Source: a virus
Length of the DNA: 30,536 nt
Virus record (IMG/VR): IMGVR_UViG_3300028393_000249
Location: 1-30,536 of that record
Direction: 5' to 3' (one strand)
Both the position numbers and the translations under genes were made by a program. The notes under the pieces were generated by a model. It had not been told where the DNA came from. It made no database searches and saw nothing but the letters and a program-made list of their open reading frames with translations. Numbering within the stretch: the stretch's first letter is position 1; each line of letters starts with the position of its first letter. Shown here one piece after another: positions 1 to 7,233 of the stretch.

Positions 1-2
1 GT

Positions 3-1259
3 GAATACAATCCTGATACTTTCGTAGGCAAAAAAGGAACATACAAAGGATATGGCATAACACAGGAAGGCCCATACCAATGGGGTATCAGTTCTAGTCT
101 TAGAAAATTCTCCACGCTGGCGGCTGCTAAACGACATATTGATAAAAATATGGAGGAAGGTGTGGCGGAAGGCTCGGAACAAGAAAAACCAATCAAGAAA
201 AGTGACTGGTTTGACCCAACTGATATGCGTAGCCCAGAAAAGCAAAAGGCTGCTTACTTGAATCACTTGGCTGCTAAGAAAAAGAATAAAAATATCAAAG
301 AGCAAGGTGTGGCGGAAGAGTGGAGCCAAAAATATAAGAGCAGTATCAACTGTAGTCATCCAAAAGGTTTTAGTCAAAAGGCTCACTGTGCTGGCAAGAA
401 GAAACATAATGAAGATATGACAATGGAAAGTGTATGTCCTGATTGTGGTATGTGCCAAACACACGGTAATCTTAGCGAGATCAAGAAAGGTGCTAAGGAT
501 TCAAACGGTTTTACCAAATGCTGGCCAGGACACCACGCTGCTGGTACTAAGAAGGGCAAGAATGGTGGACAGGTGCGCAACTGTGTGCCTAATACCAATG
601 AGGCGGCCAATGCTGCACAGCAGGCTGCTATTGCAATCAACATAAAGAAGCAAGGCAAAAAACCTAAACACATGGAAGATCACTCAACAGCAAGCGGTGG
701 GTGGGGACAAGGTGCATATGCCTCTGGCAGTAAAGACACCAGCCGTTACACTGGTGCAGGACACGATGACAGCGTACACGAAAATCCAGATTGGTACAAT
801 GACGAAGCCAACGGTATGACTACAAGTCAATTGAAAAGCCTAGTCAAACACGCTGCTAAACTGCGCCGTGCAGTAAAAGCAATGCAGGCACAAGGCGATA
901 CATTGGAACCTTGGCAACAAAGCAAAGTCACTAAGGCTGCTGATTACTTAGATGCAGTGTTCAATGCTGTTGACGACGAACACGATATGGGCGAAGATAG
1001 TCATCCTGATGAAAAAGAAGATAAGGCACTTATCCGTAAAATGGTCAAAGCACAGGCATTGAAGCAGGAAGACGGTTATATGGCTGAGTTGCAAGCCAAG
1101 CTAGATGAAAAGATTCCTAAGAATGCACCAGTTGATGTTTGGATCAAAGATTTTGAAAAATCCAATGCTCCACAATTCAAGGGCAAGACAAAAGAAAAGC
1201 GTCGTCAAATGGCAGTGGCTGCTAGTTATGGTGCAAAGAATCCTAGTAAGAAAAAGTAA
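3..1259 (+). CDS. Conserved phage protein, virion-associated type (5' end off window)
   Basis: The frame is open from base 3, with readable coding before the first ATG at 150, so the gene starts to the left of the window. The visible part is hydrophilic and rich in Lys, Gly and Asn. It has two GVAE motifs (one near base 159, one near base 306), a segment with NCSHPKGFSQKAHCAGKK, a CPDCGMC cluster that could bind metal, and a CWPGHHAAGTKKGKNGG segment. The C-terminus is basic and ends in NPSKKK. From memory, similar segments recur in hypothetical or structural proteins of marine T4-like phages; I could not check this. The stop codon overlaps the start of the next gene (TAATG), which implies translational coupling. 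No enzymatic motif is visible. A virion or head-associated role is only a guess. Confidence 0.75.
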   Translation, partial: EYNPDTFVGKKGTYKGYGITQEGPYQWGISSSLRKFSTLAAAKRHIDKNMEEGVAEGSEQEKPIKKSDWFDPTDMRSPEKQKAAYLNHLAAKKKNKNIKEQGVAEEWSQKYKSSINCSHPKGFSQKAHCAGKKKHNEDMTMESVCPDCGMCQTHGNLSEIKKGAKDSNGFTKCWPGHHAAGTKKGKNGGQVRNCVPNTNEAANAAQQAAIAINIKKQGKKPKHMEDHSTASGGWGQGAYASGSKDTSRYTGAGHDDSVHENPDWYNDEANGMTTSQLKSLVKHAAKLRRAVKAMQAQGDTLEPWQQSKVTKAADYLDAVFNAVDDEHDMGEDSHPDEKEDKALIRKMVKAQALKQEDGYMAELQAKLDEKIPKNAPVDVWIKDFEKSNAPQFKGKTKEKRRQMAVAASYGAKNPSKKK

Positions 1260-1891
1260 TGAAATTCTCAGAGTTTACTGAAAAAGATTACAAGATACAC
1301 GGTCGTAAACACCTCGATCAGTATCTTGTAAAACTTTGCAGATTGATTTTCGAAGGCAAACAAACTGACCCAGATCAGTATGGAATGGTTGCGGCCTGCA
1401 TATTAGATCCTGATCATAATGTAGTCTACGGTATCAACACCGCCAAGGGTGACGGGACTCGTAGACACGCTGAACGAGTAGCAATGGACAACTATGTTGA
1501 ACAGTATGGAGAAGTTCCAGAAGGCAGCATTATCATTACTACGCTAAGTCCCTGTAATGAAGATGATACTGATATGGCCGATGAACGATATGGAGAAAGT
1601 TGTACCGATCTCATCAACAACAGTATGGTTAGAAAAGTCTACTGCGGATATATTGATCCTAGCCAACACAATGAACATAATGAATATACATTAGAAGAAA
1701 CTGGCGACGAACGCATTAAGGATATTTGTAAAAAGTATGCTGATACATTTTTAAAAGATCAACCAATGGAAGATGCATCGGGTGTAATTGCTACTAAAAA
1801 GCAAGCTAAAGATCCACGTTATTCAATGAGTTTGACTAAGGATGTTCGTCCTGGACAAATTGAAAAGAATTTAAAAGCATTCAATTTATGA
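1259..1891 (+). CDS. Cytidine deaminase-fold zinc enzyme with phage-type C-terminal tail
   Basis: The deaminase signature is visible: HAE at residues 70-72 (zinc ligand and catalytic Glu), then SPC with Cys99 and a second candidate ligand at Cys115 in YGESC. The cysteines are 15 residues apart instead of the usual two in PCxxC, so there is an acidic insertion (EDDTDMADER) in the zinc loop. The fold suggests hydrolytic deamination of a cytosine-type or related base or nucleotide. The substrate is not evident, and it is not a standard dCMP deaminase. Residues from about 175 onwards form a separate tail (KQAKDPRYSMSLTKDVRPG) that looks like a module rather than part of the enzyme. The gene is coupled to both neighbours (TAATG before, 4-base overlap after). 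Length is 210 residues. Confidence 0.75.
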   Translation: MKFSEFTEKDYKIHGRKHLDQYLVKLCRLIFEGKQTDPDQYGMVAACILDPDHNVVYGINTAKGDGTRRHAERVAMDNYVEQYGEVPEGSIIITTLSPCNEDDTDMADERYGESCTDLINNSMVRKVYCGYIDPSQHNEHNEYTLEETGDERIKDICKKYADTFLKDQPMEDASGVIATKKQAKDPRYSMSLTKDVRPGQIEKNLKAFNL

Positions 1892-2652
1892 GAGCCAATG
1901 ATTTCCTTCCCAGTAAGTTAGTGATATTCGACATTGACGATACACTTGTCCATACACAAACTAAAGTTCACGTGATTCGTGACGGCAAGGTAATCAAAAG
2001 TCTCAACAGCCACGACTTCACACATTACAAACTACAACCTGGCGAAGAATTTGATTTTGGTGATTTTAGAAGTGCTCAAGAATTCTTTGAAAAATCAAAA
2101 CCAATCATCCCAATGCTTAATCAACTTAAACAAGATATTGCTACAGGCAATAAAGTTGTTATGGTAACTGCCCGTGCAGATTTTGATGATCGAGAATTAT
2201 TTTTAGATACATTCCGTAAGTATGGTGTGGATATGAGTAAGGTTCACGTTTACCGTGCTGGCAATATGACTGGCAAAATGCAAACTGAAGAAAAGAAAAA
2301 GATCATCATCCGCAATCTTTTGAATCAAGGAAAATATACAAAAGCAATTATGTATGACGACGCTAAACCCAATTTAGTTAGTTTTATGGAATTGAAAAAA
2401 GAATATCCGCAAACTAAATTTTATGCGTGGCACGTTAGTTTAGAAGGCGAAGCCAGTGAATACGGACGCACTAATGAAAACTTCGCTGATGGTAAACATC
2501 CTGGACGCAAAGGTCTTGCCAAACGCAGTGGTGTAAATACCAAAGCTAGTGTCAGTAGTCTACGCAAAACTGCTAAACACAGTTCGGGTGAAAAGCAACG
2601 TATGGCACATTGGTTGGCCAATATGAAAGCAGGAAGGGCAAAGAAAAAATGA
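1888..2652 (+). CDS. HAD-superfamily phosphatase with Lys-rich C-terminal extension
   Basis: HAD motif I is FDIDDTL with nucleophile Asp15 and acid/base Asp17, motif II is VTAR (Thr94), and motif IV is YDDAKPN (Asp157/Asp158). This is the layout of small phage HAD phosphatases, including the 3'-phosphatase part of polynucleotide kinases. No kinase P-loop is present. The expected reaction is phosphomonoester hydrolysis; the substrate is unknown. The last roughly 60 residues (KHPGRKGLAKRSGVNTK to HWLANMKAGRAKKK) are strongly basic, lie outside the HAD core and resemble tails seen on other phage proteins. A nucleic-acid or virion-association role for this tail is inference. The start overlaps the deaminase stop by 4 bases, and the stop overlaps the next start (ATGA). 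Confidence 0.8.
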   Translation: MRANDFLPSKLVIFDIDDTLVHTQTKVHVIRDGKVIKSLNSHDFTHYKLQPGEEFDFGDFRSAQEFFEKSKPIIPMLNQLKQDIATGNKVVMVTARADFDDRELFLDTFRKYGVDMSKVHVYRAGNMTGKMQTEEKKKIIIRNLLNQGKYTKAIMYDDAKPNLVSFMELKKEYPQTKFYAWHVSLEGEASEYGRTNENFADGKHPGRKGLAKRSGVNTKASVSSLRKTAKHSSGEKQRMAHWLANMKAGRAKKK

Positions 2653-3083
2653 GAGCAATTGAATTTATTATTGAAGACACCATTTTAGAAAGTCAATTTG
2701 ATATAATTGAATCAATGGTAGACTATTGGGCTGAACAACACGGTGTTGACAGTGATTTAATTTGGGAAGATTTAGAAACTGTAGATGATGAAGAATTACT
2801 CAGCGAAGCCGAAGCCTGGCAAAAATCAAGTGGTAAAAATAAAAACGGTGGCCTAAATAAAAAGGGGGTGGCCAGTTATCGTCGTAGCCATCCTGGTAGC
2901 AAATTGAAAACTGCTGTAACTACCAAACCTAGTAAGTTGAAAAAAGGTAGTAAGGCCAGTAAACGCCGTAAGAGTTTCTGTGCTCGTATGAAAGGTATGA
3001 AGAAACATCGTACTGGAGCCAAAACTAAGAGAGATCCAAACAGTCGCATAAACAAAAGTCTTCGTAAATGGCATTGCGAGTAA
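2649..3083 (+). CDS. Small basic conserved phage protein (DUF6321-type)
   Basis: I chose the ATG at 2649 because it overlaps the preceding stop (ATGA), giving 144 residues; an in-frame start at 2610 lies inside the HAD gene. The N-terminal 60 residues are acidic (MRAIEFIIEDTILESQ, with many Glu and Asp). The rest is very basic, with the conserved run GGLNKKGVASYRRSHPGSKL, then TKPSKLKKGSKASKRRKSF and a C-terminal RINKSLRKWHC. From memory this matches a domain listed as DUF6321, common in T4-like marine phages. Charge suggests nucleic-acid binding, but no function is known. It is the last gene of the first block and is followed by a promoter. Confidence 0.75.
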   Translation: MRAIEFIIEDTILESQFDIIESMVDYWAEQHGVDSDLIWEDLETVDDEELLSEAEAWQKSSGKNKNGGLNKKGVASYRRSHPGSKLKTAVTTKPSKLKKGSKASKRRKSFCARMKGMKKHRTGAKTKRDPNSRINKSLRKWHCE

Positions 3084-3090
3084 AATACTT

Positions 3091-3119
3091 TTGACTTATC
3101 TCCTTGTACAGTATATACT
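3091..3119 (+). promoter_or_regulatory. Sigma-70 type promoter for the dsbA-like gene
   Basis: TTGACT at 3091-3096 and TATACT at 3114-3119 are separated by exactly 17 bases, one mismatch from consensus in each box. Predicted transcription start is near 3126, about 14 bases before the ATG at 3140. The two boxes are the same as those of the gp45 promoter (6451-6479). A dyad overlaps this region. Confidence 0.75.
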
Positions 3120-3134
3120 TACTGACAAGGAGAT
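3098..3134 (+). repeat. 10-bp inverted repeat covering promoter spacer and ribosome binding site
   Basis: ATCTCCTTGT (3098-3107) and ACAAGGAGAT (3125-3134) are perfect reverse complements with a 17-base loop. The right arm contains the Shine-Dalgarno AAGGAG (3128-3133) of the dsbA-like gene. In a transcript entering from upstream, the hairpin would hide the ribosome binding site. A transcript from the promoter at 3091-3119 would start around the right arm and lack the left arm. It could instead be a repressor operator, since the arms flank the -10 box. Confidence 0.7.
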
Positions 3135-3139
3135 TTTTT

Positions 3140-3412
3140 ATGAGTAAAGCATTTGGAGCGCCTGAACAGGCCAAAATTAAACAAATTGTTGCAGAAGGTA
3201 TGACCGTTATGCAAGAGATCAGCGACTTACAAGAAGGTCTAAACGAAACAATCAAGGCCATTGCTGAAGAATTGGAAGTTAAACCCAGTGTGATTAAAAA
3301 AGCAATTCGTATTGCACAAAAAGATCAATGGGACAGCGTTTGGAAAGAATTTGACGACTTGGAGACTATTGTGGATATCAGCGGACATTCACATCGTCGT
3401 ACTGATGAATAA
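3140..3412 (+). CDS. dsbA: DsbA-like double-stranded DNA-binding late transcription regulator
   Basis: Start at 3140 is fixed by AAGGAG 7 bases upstream, giving 90 residues; T4 DsbA has 89. The pattern is a helical N-terminal half (MQEISDLQEGLNETIKAIAEE), then LEVKPSVIKKAIRIAQKDQW and an acidic C-terminal helix (WKEFDDLETIVDI). This matches the arrangement in T4 DsbA, a small protein that binds double-stranded DNA near late promoters. Recognition is from pattern only, so identity is probable rather than certain. The gene has its own promoter with a dyad over the ribosome binding site. It overlaps the next gene by 8 bases and lies upstream of DNA polymerase. Confidence 0.65.
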   Translation: MSKAFGAPEQAKIKQIVAEGMTVMQEISDLQEGLNETIKAIAEELEVKPSVIKKAIRIAQKDQWDSVWKEFDDLETIVDISGHSHRRTDE

Positions 3413-3698
3413 TATTGTAACTAATATTCTGAAATGGATTAAAGATGACTATAGAGCATACCCTCTTCGGTTTATCATTGAAACTACGGCTTGGGCACTT
3501 AGTATCGGATGTGCGATTGCTATGGCGCTCACAGTTCCAAATCCGCCTCTTATCATACTTTATCCTATTTTTATTTGCCAGTGTGCTATGTACGCTTGGG
3601 CTGCTTATAGCCGCAAATCTTTTGGTATGTTGGCTAATGCCTCTCTGCTAGTTACAATAGACAGTATTGGACTAATTAGGATGCTAAATAATTTATGA
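3405..3698 (+). CDS. Small membrane protein conserved beside T4-like polymerase genes
   Basis: I chose the ATG at 3405, which overlaps the end of the dsbA-like gene by 8 bases, giving 97 residues; an earlier in-frame start lies inside that gene. After an amphipathic N-terminus (MNNIVTNILKWIKDDYRAYP) there are about three hydrophobic segments: residues 20-40 (ETTAWALSIGCAIAMALTV), 44-61 (PLIILYPIFICQCAMYAW) and 72-92. Small aromatic-rich inner-membrane proteins of this kind occur near replication genes in marine T4-like phages (from memory). Function is unknown. A host-membrane role during infection is possible but not shown. Confidence 0.7.
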   Translation: MNNIVTNILKWIKDDYRAYPLRFIIETTAWALSIGCAIAMALTVPNPPLIILYPIFICQCAMYAWAAYSRKSFGMLANASLLVTIDSIGLIRMLNNL

Positions 3699-3754
3699 AT
3701 AAGGTTAGATCAGCCACAAATGATCACATTGGTATGTGTAAGCCGTAAATTACA

Positions 3755-3762
3755 TAAGGAGG
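3755..3762 (+). promoter_or_regulatory. Strong ribosome binding site of DNA polymerase
   Basis: TAAGGAGG, a near-perfect Shine-Dalgarno, lies 6 bases before the ATG at 3769. It is the strongest such site in the window and fixes the polymerase start. No clear sigma-70 promoter is visible in the 70-base gap before the gene (3699-3768), so the polymerase is probably expressed from the promoter at 3091. Confidence 0.85.
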
Positions 3763-3768
3763 AAAAAT

Positions 3769-6438
3769 ATGAGTTATGTAGATTCACGATGGGATCGTGA
3801 GAAGGACATTATCTATGTCGTTGAAAGAGATCCTAAAAAGGGTAGACTTTATCAAGAGTACCCAGCAAAGTATATGTTCTATTATCCTGATCAACGGGGT
3901 AAGTACAAATCAATTTACGGCGAAAACTTAAACAAGGTTACTGCCCGTAGTTGGAAAGAAATCGTTAAAGAACAACGTATTCACTCAAGTCACAAATTAT
4001 ACGAAAGTGATATGAATCCAGTATTCCGTTGTCTAGAAGAAAACTATCTAGGCAAGGATGCTCCAAAACTAAATGTAGCGTTTTTCGACATTGAGGTGGA
4101 CTTTGATCCAGAACGTGGCTATAGCACTCCTGAAGATGCTTTCATGCCAATTACTGCGATTGCGGTTCACCTACAATGGTTAGATACACTTGTATGTATT
4201 GCAGTGCCTCCCAAGACACTGACAATGGCGCAAGCACAGGAACAGATCAAAGATTTCCCCAACACAATATTAGTTGAAACTGAACACGAAATGTTAGATA
4301 TGTTTTTGGATCTCATACAAGATGCAGACATATTAAGTGGTTGGAATAGTGAGGGTTATGATATTCCCTATACAGTAAATCGTATCATTAAAGTTCTAAG
4401 CAAAGAAGATACACGCAGAATGTGTTTGTGGAATCAATTTCCAAAAAAGAGAGAGTACGAAAAATATGGAAAGAAGGCAGTTACTTATGACCTTATTGGT
4501 CGCATTCATTTGGACAGTCTCGAGTTGTACCGCAAGTATACCTATGAAGAACGACACTCATACAGATTGGATGCTATTGCGGAATATGAATTAGGTGAAA
4601 CTAAAACAGTTTACGAAGGCACACTGGATCAACTGTATAACAATGACTTTAGAAAGTTTATTGAATACAACAGACAGGATACTGCACTTCTAGACAAGTT
4701 GGATAAGAAACTTAAATTCATCGACATTGCAAATACACTGGCTCACGAAAATACTGTATTGTTGCCAACCATTATGGGAGCGGTAGCAGTTACCGAACAG
4801 GCCATTGTTATCGAAGCACATCATAGAGGATTGATTGTCCCAAGTCGACCAACCCGTGATGAAGACCTTAACACACAGGCTGCTGGTGCGTATGTTGCAT
4901 ATCCCAAGAAAGGGCTTCACGATTGGATTGGATCAATGGACATTAACAGCCTATATCCATCAGTAATTCGAGCACTCAATATGGGTCCAGAAACTATTGT
5001 GGGACAATTGCGTCAAACATATACGCAAGAAGAAATTGATTCCAAGATGGCAAAAAATGGCGGCAAGTTTGCTGAAGCGTGGGAAGGTAAGTTTGGTAGT
5101 AACGAATACGAATTCGTTATGAATATGGATCGCGCTAATGACATTATCATCGATTGGGAAAATGGCGAAACTGATGTTATGAGTGGCGCACAAATATATA
5201 CTTTGATATTTGATAGCGGCAAGCCTTGGATGCTAAGTGCAAATGGTACAATCTTTACGCACGAAACAGAAGGTATTATTCCTGGATTACTAAAGCGTTG
5301 GTATAGCGAACGTAAAGAAATGCAGGCCAAACTTAAAGATGCTATTAAAGCGGAGAATAAAATTGAAGAAGAATACTGGGACAAAAGACAGTTGGTTAAG
5401 AAGATTAATCTCAATAGTCTATATGGTGCTATACTTAACGCTGGCTGTAGGTTTTTCGATAATCGTATTGGTCAGTCAACCACGCTCACAGGACGTGGAA
5501 TTGCAAGACATATGGCTGCTAAAATCAACGAGGTAATAACTGGCGATTATGATCACGTGGGTAAGAGTATTATATACGGCGATACTGATAGTGCATATTT
5601 TAGTGCATACAGTTCTTTAAAGAATGAAATCAATAAGGGACAAATTCCGTGGGATAAAAATACGGTAGTACAACTGTATGATACAATTGCCGATAATGTT
5701 AATTCAACATTTCCACAGTATATGGTAGAAGCATATCACTGTCCAAAGTCACGTGGAGAAGTTATTAAGGCTGGTCGAGAAATTGTTGCTATCAAAGGCT
5801 TGTTCATTACTAAGAAACGTTATGCAGTTTTGTATTATGACAAGGAAGGCAAACGCAGTGACATTGATGGAAAGACTGGAAAAATCAAAGCAATGGGTTT
5901 GGATTTGAAGCGCAGTGATACTCCAGAATTTATGCAAAAGTTTTTAGAAGAAGTTTTAACTAGGGTGCTTAACAACGCCGAGGAAAAAGAGATTCTAGAA
6001 ATGATTACTGAATTCCGTACTCAGTTCAAATCTAGACCAGGGTGGGAAAAGGGTAGTCCAAAACGTGCTAACAACATTGCGGAGTACGAGGAAAAAGAAA
6101 AGAAAGCAGGCAAGGCTAATATGCCAGGACACGTTCGTGCTGCTATTAACTGGAATACATTAAAACGTATGAATGGTGACAAATACAGTATGGGCATTGT
6201 TGATGGTATGAAAGTTATTGTTTGTAAGGTAAAGGCAAATCCATTGGGTTATACAAGTATTGCATACCCCGTAGATGAAATGCGATTACCAAAATGGTTT
6301 CAAGAATTGCCATTTGACCATGCTGAAATGGAAGCTGTTATTATCAACAATAAAATTAAAAATCTTATTGGTGTGTTGGACTATGATCTTGACAGTACAA
6401 CGCAAAGTAACACGTTCAACAATTTATTCAGTTTTTGA
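3769..6438 (+). CDS. 43: Replicative DNA polymerase, family B, gp43 type
   Basis: Family B polymerase of 889 residues; T4 gp43 has 898. It has an N-terminal domain, then a 3'-5' exonuclease with Exo I FFDIEVDF (Asp107, Glu109). Polymerase motif A is DINSLYPSVIR with Asp391, motif B is KKINLNSLYGA near 543-553, and motif C is YGDTDSAYF with Asp605 and Asp607; a TKKRY segment follows. All catalytic aspartates are present, so it should be an active proofreading polymerase. The C-terminus ends in NLFSF, which fits the sliding-clamp binding peptide of gp43 proteins. The clamp gene follows 60 bases downstream behind its own promoter. No intein or intron interrupts the gene. Confidence 0.97.
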   Translation: MSYVDSRWDREKDIIYVVERDPKKGRLYQEYPAKYMFYYPDQRGKYKSIYGENLNKVTARSWKEIVKEQRIHSSHKLYESDMNPVFRCLEENYLGKDAPKLNVAFFDIEVDFDPERGYSTPEDAFMPITAIAVHLQWLDTLVCIAVPPKTLTMAQAQEQIKDFPNTILVETEHEMLDMFLDLIQDADILSGWNSEGYDIPYTVNRIIKVLSKEDTRRMCLWNQFPKKREYEKYGKKAVTYDLIGRIHLDSLELYRKYTYEERHSYRLDAIAEYELGETKTVYEGTLDQLYNNDFRKFIEYNRQDTALLDKLDKKLKFIDIANTLAHENTVLLPTIMGAVAVTEQAIVIEAHHRGLIVPSRPTRDEDLNTQAAGAYVAYPKKGLHDWIGSMDINSLYPSVIRALNMGPETIVGQLRQTYTQEEIDSKMAKNGGKFAEAWEGKFGSNEYEFVMNMDRANDIIIDWENGETDVMSGAQIYTLIFDSGKPWMLSANGTIFTHETEGIIPGLLKRWYSERKEMQAKLKDAIKAENKIEEEYWDKRQLVKKINLNSLYGAILNAGCRFFDNRIGQSTTLTGRGIARHMAAKINEVITGDYDHVGKSIIYGDTDSAYFSAYSSLKNEINKGQIPWDKNTVVQLYDTIADNVNSTFPQYMVEAYHCPKSRGEVIKAGREIVAIKGLFITKKRYAVLYYDKEGKRSDIDGKTGKIKAMGLDLKRSDTPEFMQKFLEEVLTRVLNNAEEKEILEMITEFRTQFKSRPGWEKGSPKRANNIAEYEEKEKKAGKANMPGHVRAAINWNTLKRMNGDKYSMGIVDGMKVIVCKVKANPLGYTSIAYPVDEMRLPKWFQELPFDHAEMEAVIINNKIKNLIGVLDYDLDSTTQSNTFNNLFSF

Positions 6439-6450
6439 TTAAAATAATCA

Positions 6451-6479
6451 TTGACTATACATCTAGATCTAAATATACT
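6451..6479 (+). promoter_or_regulatory. Sigma-70 type promoter of the clamp/DpdA operon
   Basis: TTGACT at 6451-6456 and TATACT at 6474-6479 with a 17-base spacer. The spacer holds the 8-base palindrome TAGATCTA (6464-6471). Ribosome binding site AAAGGA at 6485-6490 precedes the ATG at 6499. This is the only clear promoter for the long downstream gene series. Confidence 0.75.
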
Positions 6480-6498
6480 AATACAAAGGAAATAATTT

Positions 6499-7233
6499 AT
6501 GCAAGACTTATTAAAAGACATCGTAGCACACACTAACAAACTTGGCTTTCTTAACATTGTTAAGATTACAGGAGAAGTTGACAAAACATTGATTGATTCA
6601 ATGGCTGAAGACCGAAGCGTTATTATGTATGCGGAAACTACCAATCCATATCCACAACTAATTGGAACATTTGGTATGCCACAGTTGGAAAAACTACGCT
6701 ACTTGGTAGAAGGCAAGGAATATCAGGAAGATGCAAAGATCGACTTAGTTACAGCCAATCGTAATGGAGCAAATGTTCCAGTTGGTTTACATTTTGAAAA
6801 CAAAGACGGCGATTTTAAAAACGATTATCGTTTTATGAATAGCGATATCATTAACGAAAAACTTAAGACAGTTAAATTCCGCGGAGTTAATTGGCACGTT
6901 GAAGTTGAACCCACTGTTAATGCTGTACAGCGTTTTCAATTCCAAGCAGGTGCTAATACAGAGCATACAACATTCTTGGCTAAAACTGATAGTGACAAAT
7001 TGTTGTTTACATTTGGTGACCAAAGTAGCCACGCAGGTGAATTTGTATTTTCCACGGGCGTCACTGGTAAATTGACTAAGGCTTGGACTTGGCCTGTAAA
7101 TCCAGTATTGGCTATTCTAAAAATTGCAGATGCTAACAATGCTAAAATTAGTTTTAGTAATGAAGGTGCTATGCAAATTACTTTGGATAGTGGCATTGCT
7201 ACCTACAAATATATTATTCCAGCACAAGCATAA
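6499..7233 (+). CDS. 45: DNA polymerase sliding clamp, gp45 type
   Basis: 244 residues, matching from memory the cyanophage and pelagiphage form of T4 gp45. Recognisable stretches are LGFLNIVKITGEVD, IGTFGMPQLEKLRYL, HFENKDGDFKNDYRFM, KTVKFRGVNWHVEVEPT and the C-terminal GAMQITLDSGIATYKYIIPA. The protein should form the trimeric ring that tethers gp43 to DNA; in T4 the clamp also activates late transcription. ATG at 6499 follows AAAGGA. The stop codon overlaps the next start (TAATG), so the clamp is translationally coupled to the DpdA-like gene. Clamp loader genes (44/62) are not in this window. Confidence 0.93.
   Translation: MQDLLKDIVAHTNKLGFLNIVKITGEVDKTLIDSMAEDRSVIMYAETTNPYPQLIGTFGMPQLEKLRYLVEGKEYQEDAKIDLVTANRNGANVPVGLHFENKDGDFKNDYRFMNSDIINEKLKTVKFRGVNWHVEVEPTVNAVQRFQFQAGANTEHTTFLAKTDSDKLLFTFGDQSSHAGEFVFSTGVTGKLTKAWTWPVNPVLAILKIADANNAKISFSNEGAMQITLDSGIATYKYIIPAQA

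Noticed and set aside
5013-5414. 133-codon open frame on the minus strand inside the DNA polymerase gene
   Set aside because: Antisense shadow of conserved polymerase coding sequence, with no independent features.
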